Assembly: GCA_002898015.1 (NCBI GenBank)
Contig: BDTM01000016.1
Span: forward strand, 1 to 38,534
Direction: 5' to 3'
Source: a bacterium BMS3Bbin03
GTDB taxonomy: Bacteria; Zhuqueibacterota; JdFR-76; BMS3Abin05
DNA length: 38,534 nt
Each line of letters begins with the position of its first letter. Positions within the stretch are counted from its first letter, which is position 1. Shown here one piece after another: positions 34,062 to 38,534 of this stretch. The notes beneath the pieces were generated by a model that was not told the DNA's origin, did no database searches, and saw only the letters and a program-made list of their open reading frames with translations. The position numbers and the translations under genes were made by a program.

Positions 34062-34618
34062 CGGGCTCGAATGCGCTGGTACGCCGCTACTCGAAAGCGC
34101 TTTTTCGGCTGGCCGCGGAAAAAAATATTCTGGATAAAATCAGCAGGGACCTGTCTGCTTTTTCCGAAGCGCTGAAAATCAATCCGGCGTTTCACCGCTA
34201 CCTATGGTCTCCGGAGATTTCACGAAGGGAAAAAGAGAAAACGGTGGAAAAGCTGCTGGGGGATCAGCTATCGGCTGAGTTTTTTAATTTTATCCGGATT
34301 TTACTCAAGAACAGGCGGCAAAATCTTTTTCCGGACATGGTACAGGAATATTATCGCTACCAGGATGCCTATTTCAACCGAATCAAGGTTCGCGCAACGA
34401 CGGCTGTCCCGCTTTCCGATGAAGAATTGGAATTGATCAGGAAGAGACTTTCCGAAGATTTAAAAAAGGAAGTCCTCGTTCAGTCGAAAGTCGATCCGGC
34501 GATTCTTGGCGGTATACGCATTCAAATTGACAGCACTGTTTTCGATGCTTCATTGAGAGGGCAACTGGCACGCATGCGTTCGTTTTTGATCGAAAAACCG
34601 GAAAATCAAAATAATTAA
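34058..34618 (+). CDS. atpH: ATP synthase F1 subunit delta
   Basis: The 186-residue OSCP/delta subunit joins the b stalk to the top of the alpha/beta hexamer. It shows the family start ([17 protein letters not shown]), an all-helical N-terminal domain and the C-terminal [26 protein letters not shown] signature. It overlaps atpF by 4 bases and precedes atpA by 15 bases. Confidence 0.95.
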   Translation: MTGSNALVRRYSKALFRLAAEKNILDKISRDLSAFSEALKINPAFHRYLWSPEISRREKEKTVEKLLGDQLSAEFFNFIRILLKNRRQNLFPDMVQEYYRYQDAYFNRIKVRATTAVPLSDEELELIRKRLSEDLKKEVLVQSKVDPAILGGIRIQIDSTVFDASLRGQLARMRSFLIEKPENQNN

Positions 34619-34633
34619 TTTGGAGGTTTATTT

Positions 34634-36148
34634 ATGAAAATTAAGCCGGATGAAATTACTTCGCTTATTCGGCAGAGAATAGAGAGCTTTAAGTACACCG
34701 TAGATGTTGAAGAGGTGGGTGAAGTAATCTACGTGGGTGACGGAATTGCGCGCATCTACGGCCTGGAAAACGTAATGGCCAGCGAGCTCATTGAATTCCC
34801 CGGCGGTGTGTACGGCATGGCTTTGAATCTGGAGGAGGACAACGTCGGGTGTATTCTTTTCGGGAGTGACACGCACATTCGTGAAGGAGATTCCGTCCGG
34901 CGAACCGGCCGTATTATTGAAGTTCCCGTGGGCGATGAATTGCTGGGGCGGGTCGTCAATCCGCTTGGGCAGCCGGTGGATGAAAAAGGCCCGATCAACG
35001 CCAAACAATTTAATCCTATCGAGCGAAAAGCGCCCGGTGTGATTTACCGGCAGCCGGTCAAAGAACCCCTGCAAACGGGATTAAAGGCAATCGACTCCAT
35101 GATCCCAATTGGCCGCGGCCAGCGGGAATTGATTATCGGCGACCGTCAAACGGGAAAAACGGCCATTGCCGTGGATACGATCATCAACCAGAAATATTCG
35201 GATGTGATCTGTATCTATGTGGCCATCGGACAGAAGGGCACAACGATTGCAAAAGTCGTGCAGACGCTTGAAGACAATGGTGCGATGGATCACACCATTG
35301 TGATTGCGTCGATGGCAGAACAGCCGGCTCCACTGCTTTATGTGGCGCCCTACGCCGGTGCCGCCATGGGTGAATATTTCCGGGATAACGGCAAGCACGC
35401 GCTGGTGATTTACGATGACCTTTCCAAGCACGCCTGGGCGTATCGTCAGGTGTCTCTGCTGCTGCGGCGTCCGCCCGGCCGTGAAGCTTATCCGGGGGAC
35501 GTTTTTTATTTACACTCCCGTTTGCTGGAACGCGCCTCGAAACTAAACGACGAATTGGGCGGCGGTTCCCTGACGGCTTTGCCGATCATCGAGACGCAGG
35601 CGGGTGATATTTCCACCTACATCCCCACGAATGTGATTTCTATTACGGACGGTCAGATTTACCTGGAAACGGATCTCTTTTATTCAGGCTTTCGCCCGGC
35701 CATTAACGCAGGTTTGTCGGTATCACGTGTGGGCGGAAATGCGCAGATCAAGGCGATGAAACAAGTGGCCGGCAGTTTGCGCCTGGATTTGGCCCAATTC
35801 CGCGAATTGGAAGCGTTTGTGAAATTCGGTTCCGAACTGGATAAAGCAACAATGGATCAAATCATCCGCGGCCAGCATGTCCGTGAGATTCTGAAACAAG
35901 ATCAATATCAACCTCTACCGGTTGAAAAGCAGATTTCAATTATTTATCTGGGTGTTCACGGCTATCTGGACAATGTGCCGTTGGGTCAGTTGCGGCGGCT
36001 GGAAAAGGACTTCTACGCCTATATGGATTCTAATTATGCCGATGTCCTGAAGGATCTTCGTGACAAGAAAATCATGGACAAAGCGTTGGAAAAACGATTG
36101 GAAGACGCCTGCAAAATGTTTATGACCACACAATCTTTTGAGGAATAA
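34634..36148 (+). CDS. atpA: ATP synthase F1 subunit alpha
   Basis: The 504-residue non-catalytic nucleotide-binding subunit has its Walker A GDRQTGKT at residues 169-176, matching the E. coli positions. It also has [17 protein letters not shown] (Walker B region), the arginine-finger region [15 protein letters not shown] and [15 protein letters not shown]. Length is within a few residues of the family norm. A GGAGG ribosome binding site precedes the ATG. The next gene, atpG, starts 2 bases after its stop. Confidence 0.98.
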   Translation: MKIKPDEITSLIRQRIESFKYTVDVEEVGEVIYVGDGIARIYGLENVMASELIEFPGGVYGMALNLEEDNVGCILFGSDTHIREGDSVRRTGRIIEVPVGDELLGRVVNPLGQPVDEKGPINAKQFNPIERKAPGVIYRQPVKEPLQTGLKAIDSMIPIGRGQRELIIGDRQTGKTAIAVDTIINQKYSDVICIYVAIGQKGTTIAKVVQTLEDNGAMDHTIVIASMAEQPAPLLYVAPYAGAAMGEYFRDNGKHALVIYDDLSKHAWAYRQVSLLLRRPPGREAYPGDVFYLHSRLLERASKLNDELGGGSLTALPIIETQAGDISTYIPTNVISITDGQIYLETDLFYSGFRPAINAGLSVSRVGGNAQIKAMKQVAGSLRLDLAQFRELEAFVKFGSELDKATMDQIIRGQHVREILKQDQYQPLPVEKQISIIYLGVHGYLDNVPLGQLRRLEKDFYAYMDSNYADVLKDLRDKKIMDKALEKRLEDACKMFMTTQSFEE

Positions 36149-36150
36149 AC

Positions 36151-37017
36151 ATGGCAACACTGCGTGACATTCGCCGAAAAATTTCAAGCGTCAAAAGCAC
36201 CCAGCAGATTACAAAGGCGATGAAGATGGTGGCCGCTGCAAAACTGCGGCGGGCCCAGGAAAATATTCTGAAAACCCGTCCTTATGCCTATCGTCTGAAC
36301 CAGGTGTTGGGACATGTGGCCGGTCTGGTCGATCGCAGCATTCATCCGCTTTTGGAAGAACGGGAAGCGAAACGGATCGGCATTGTGGCCGTTACGGCCG
36401 ACCGTGGGCTTTGCGGTGCCTTCAACCAGAATATTTTGCGGAAAGCTACCGAAGAACTGGAGGCTCAAACCAAAGACGTAAAAGATGTTTTTGTGATCGC
36501 AATCGGACGTCATGCCCGGGATTATTTCAGAATCAGACCCTATCCGGTGATTTATGAATCGTATGATTTCTTCAGTCACCTGGAATTTGCAAATGCCGTT
36601 CGTATTAGCGAAGAAATCATACGTCTGTTTACTCAGCATGAACTGGACCATATTCATCTGGTCTACAATGAGTTTAAATCGGCTATTCAACAGAATCTTA
36701 CGGTGGAGCAGCTTTTGCCGATTCAGCCTGTAAAACCCGATATCGGCAGGCGCAAATTGGAATATCTTTATGAACCCTCGCCCGATCAAATTCTGGATGC
36801 ACTTCTGCCGAAGCAGATTGATATCCAGTTGTGGCGTGTCCTGCTGGAATCAAATGCGGCGGAACAGGGGGCACGAATGACGGCGATGGAAATGGCGACG
36901 GACAATGCGTCTGAAATGATCGATAAATTGACATTGTATTACAATCGCGTGCGTCAGGCAACCATCACAAAAGAGATTACGGAGATTGTCGGAGGCGCAG
37001 AGGCATTAAACAAATAA
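36151..37017 (+). CDS. atpG: ATP synthase F1 subunit gamma
   Basis: The 288-residue central rotor shaft has the conserved N-terminal helix (DIRRKISSVKSTQQITKAMKMVAAAKLRRAQ) and the C-terminal helix (ARMTAMEMATDNASEMIDKLTLYYNRVRQ, ending EIVGGAEAL). The middle Rossmann-like domain carries ADRGLCGAFNQN. Length is normal. Its ribosome binding site (GAGGA) lies within the end of atpA, two bases away, so the genes are coupled. Confidence 0.97.
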   Translation: MATLRDIRRKISSVKSTQQITKAMKMVAAAKLRRAQENILKTRPYAYRLNQVLGHVAGLVDRSIHPLLEEREAKRIGIVAVTADRGLCGAFNQNILRKATEELEAQTKDVKDVFVIAIGRHARDYFRIRPYPVIYESYDFFSHLEFANAVRISEEIIRLFTQHELDHIHLVYNEFKSAIQQNLTVEQLLPIQPVKPDIGRRKLEYLYEPSPDQILDALLPKQIDIQLWRVLLESNAAEQGARMTAMEMATDNASEMIDKLTLYYNRVRQATITKEITEIVGGAEALNK

Positions 37018-38454
<1,437 letters not shown>

Positions 38455-38463
38455 GGTCAACTC

Positions 38464-38534
38464 ATGAGTGAAGACGATAAAAGTTTTATGCTTGAAATTT
38501 TAACACCCGATCGTGTGATTTTCAGCGGTGAAAT
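38464..38534 (+). CDS. atpC: ATP synthase F1 subunit epsilon, 5' part only
   Basis: The frame from the ATG at 38464 reads MSEDDKSFMLEILTPDRVIFSGE and runs off the window end. The LEILTPDRVIFSGE segment is the characteristic first strand of epsilon subunits. It starts 9 bases after atpD with AGGG as ribosome binding site, completing the usual gene order. Confidence 0.9.
   Translation, partial: MSEDDKSFMLEILTPDRVIFSGE

Overview
The window is a gene-dense bacterial chromosome segment. It carries 30 complete protein genes plus the start of a 31st, nearly all on the + strand. A SprA homologue (the giant outer-membrane translocon protein of type IX secretion), a PorV/DUF5723-like barrel, a bactofilin, and a glutaminyl cyclase of the type found in Bacteroidota all point to the Fibrobacterota-Chlorobiota-Bacteroidota side of the tree. 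The mix with a mannose-type PTS and an archaeal-style PGI/PMI suggests a Calditrichota/KSB1-like lineage. That placement is inference; no rRNA is present to settle it. I see no tRNA, rRNA or CRISPR array.

Layout. 1-4768: an orphan periplasmic binding protein, a GNAT acetyltransferase with its own promoter and terminator, then a MacB/FtsX-type permease followed closely by a short-chain-type polyprenyl diphosphate synthase. 5047-8618: a near-perfect sigma70 promoter drives a PTS operon (EIIC, EIID, HPr, EI) that lacks EIIA and EIIB. 8874-10897: bifunctional phosphoglucose/phosphomannose isomerase overlapped by an inositol-monophosphatase-fold phosphatase. 10980-13408: metK-ahcY, the S-adenosylmethionine cycle. 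13840-17150: a lipoprotein built of four repeated modules, overlapping by 4 bp a DUF5723 outer-membrane barrel gene. 17156-19686 (- strand): lptF-lptG for LPS export. 20021-28151: sprA, then a glutaminyl-cyclase-like M28 enzyme, then a Ppx/GppA phosphatase. 28633-31797: parA-parB, an M23 peptidase and a bactofilin, i.e. chromosome segregation and cell shape. 31794-38534: the F-type ATP synthase operon atpZ-I-B-E-F-H-A-G-D-C, with atpC cut by the window end.

The middle of the window (13840-27119) is an envelope-biogenesis block: outer-membrane barrel, lipoprotein, LPS transport, type IX-like translocon and a cyclase that could modify exported proteins. The most interesting points are: (i) a glutaminyl cyclase next to SprA, together with exported proteins here whose predicted signal-peptidase cut leaves an N-terminal Gln; (ii) the four-fold repeat lipoprotein coupled to the barrel; (iii) a 305-bp element with terminal inverted repeats upstream of parAB; and (iv) a dispersed intergenic repeat found three times in the same orientation, always upstream of a gene.
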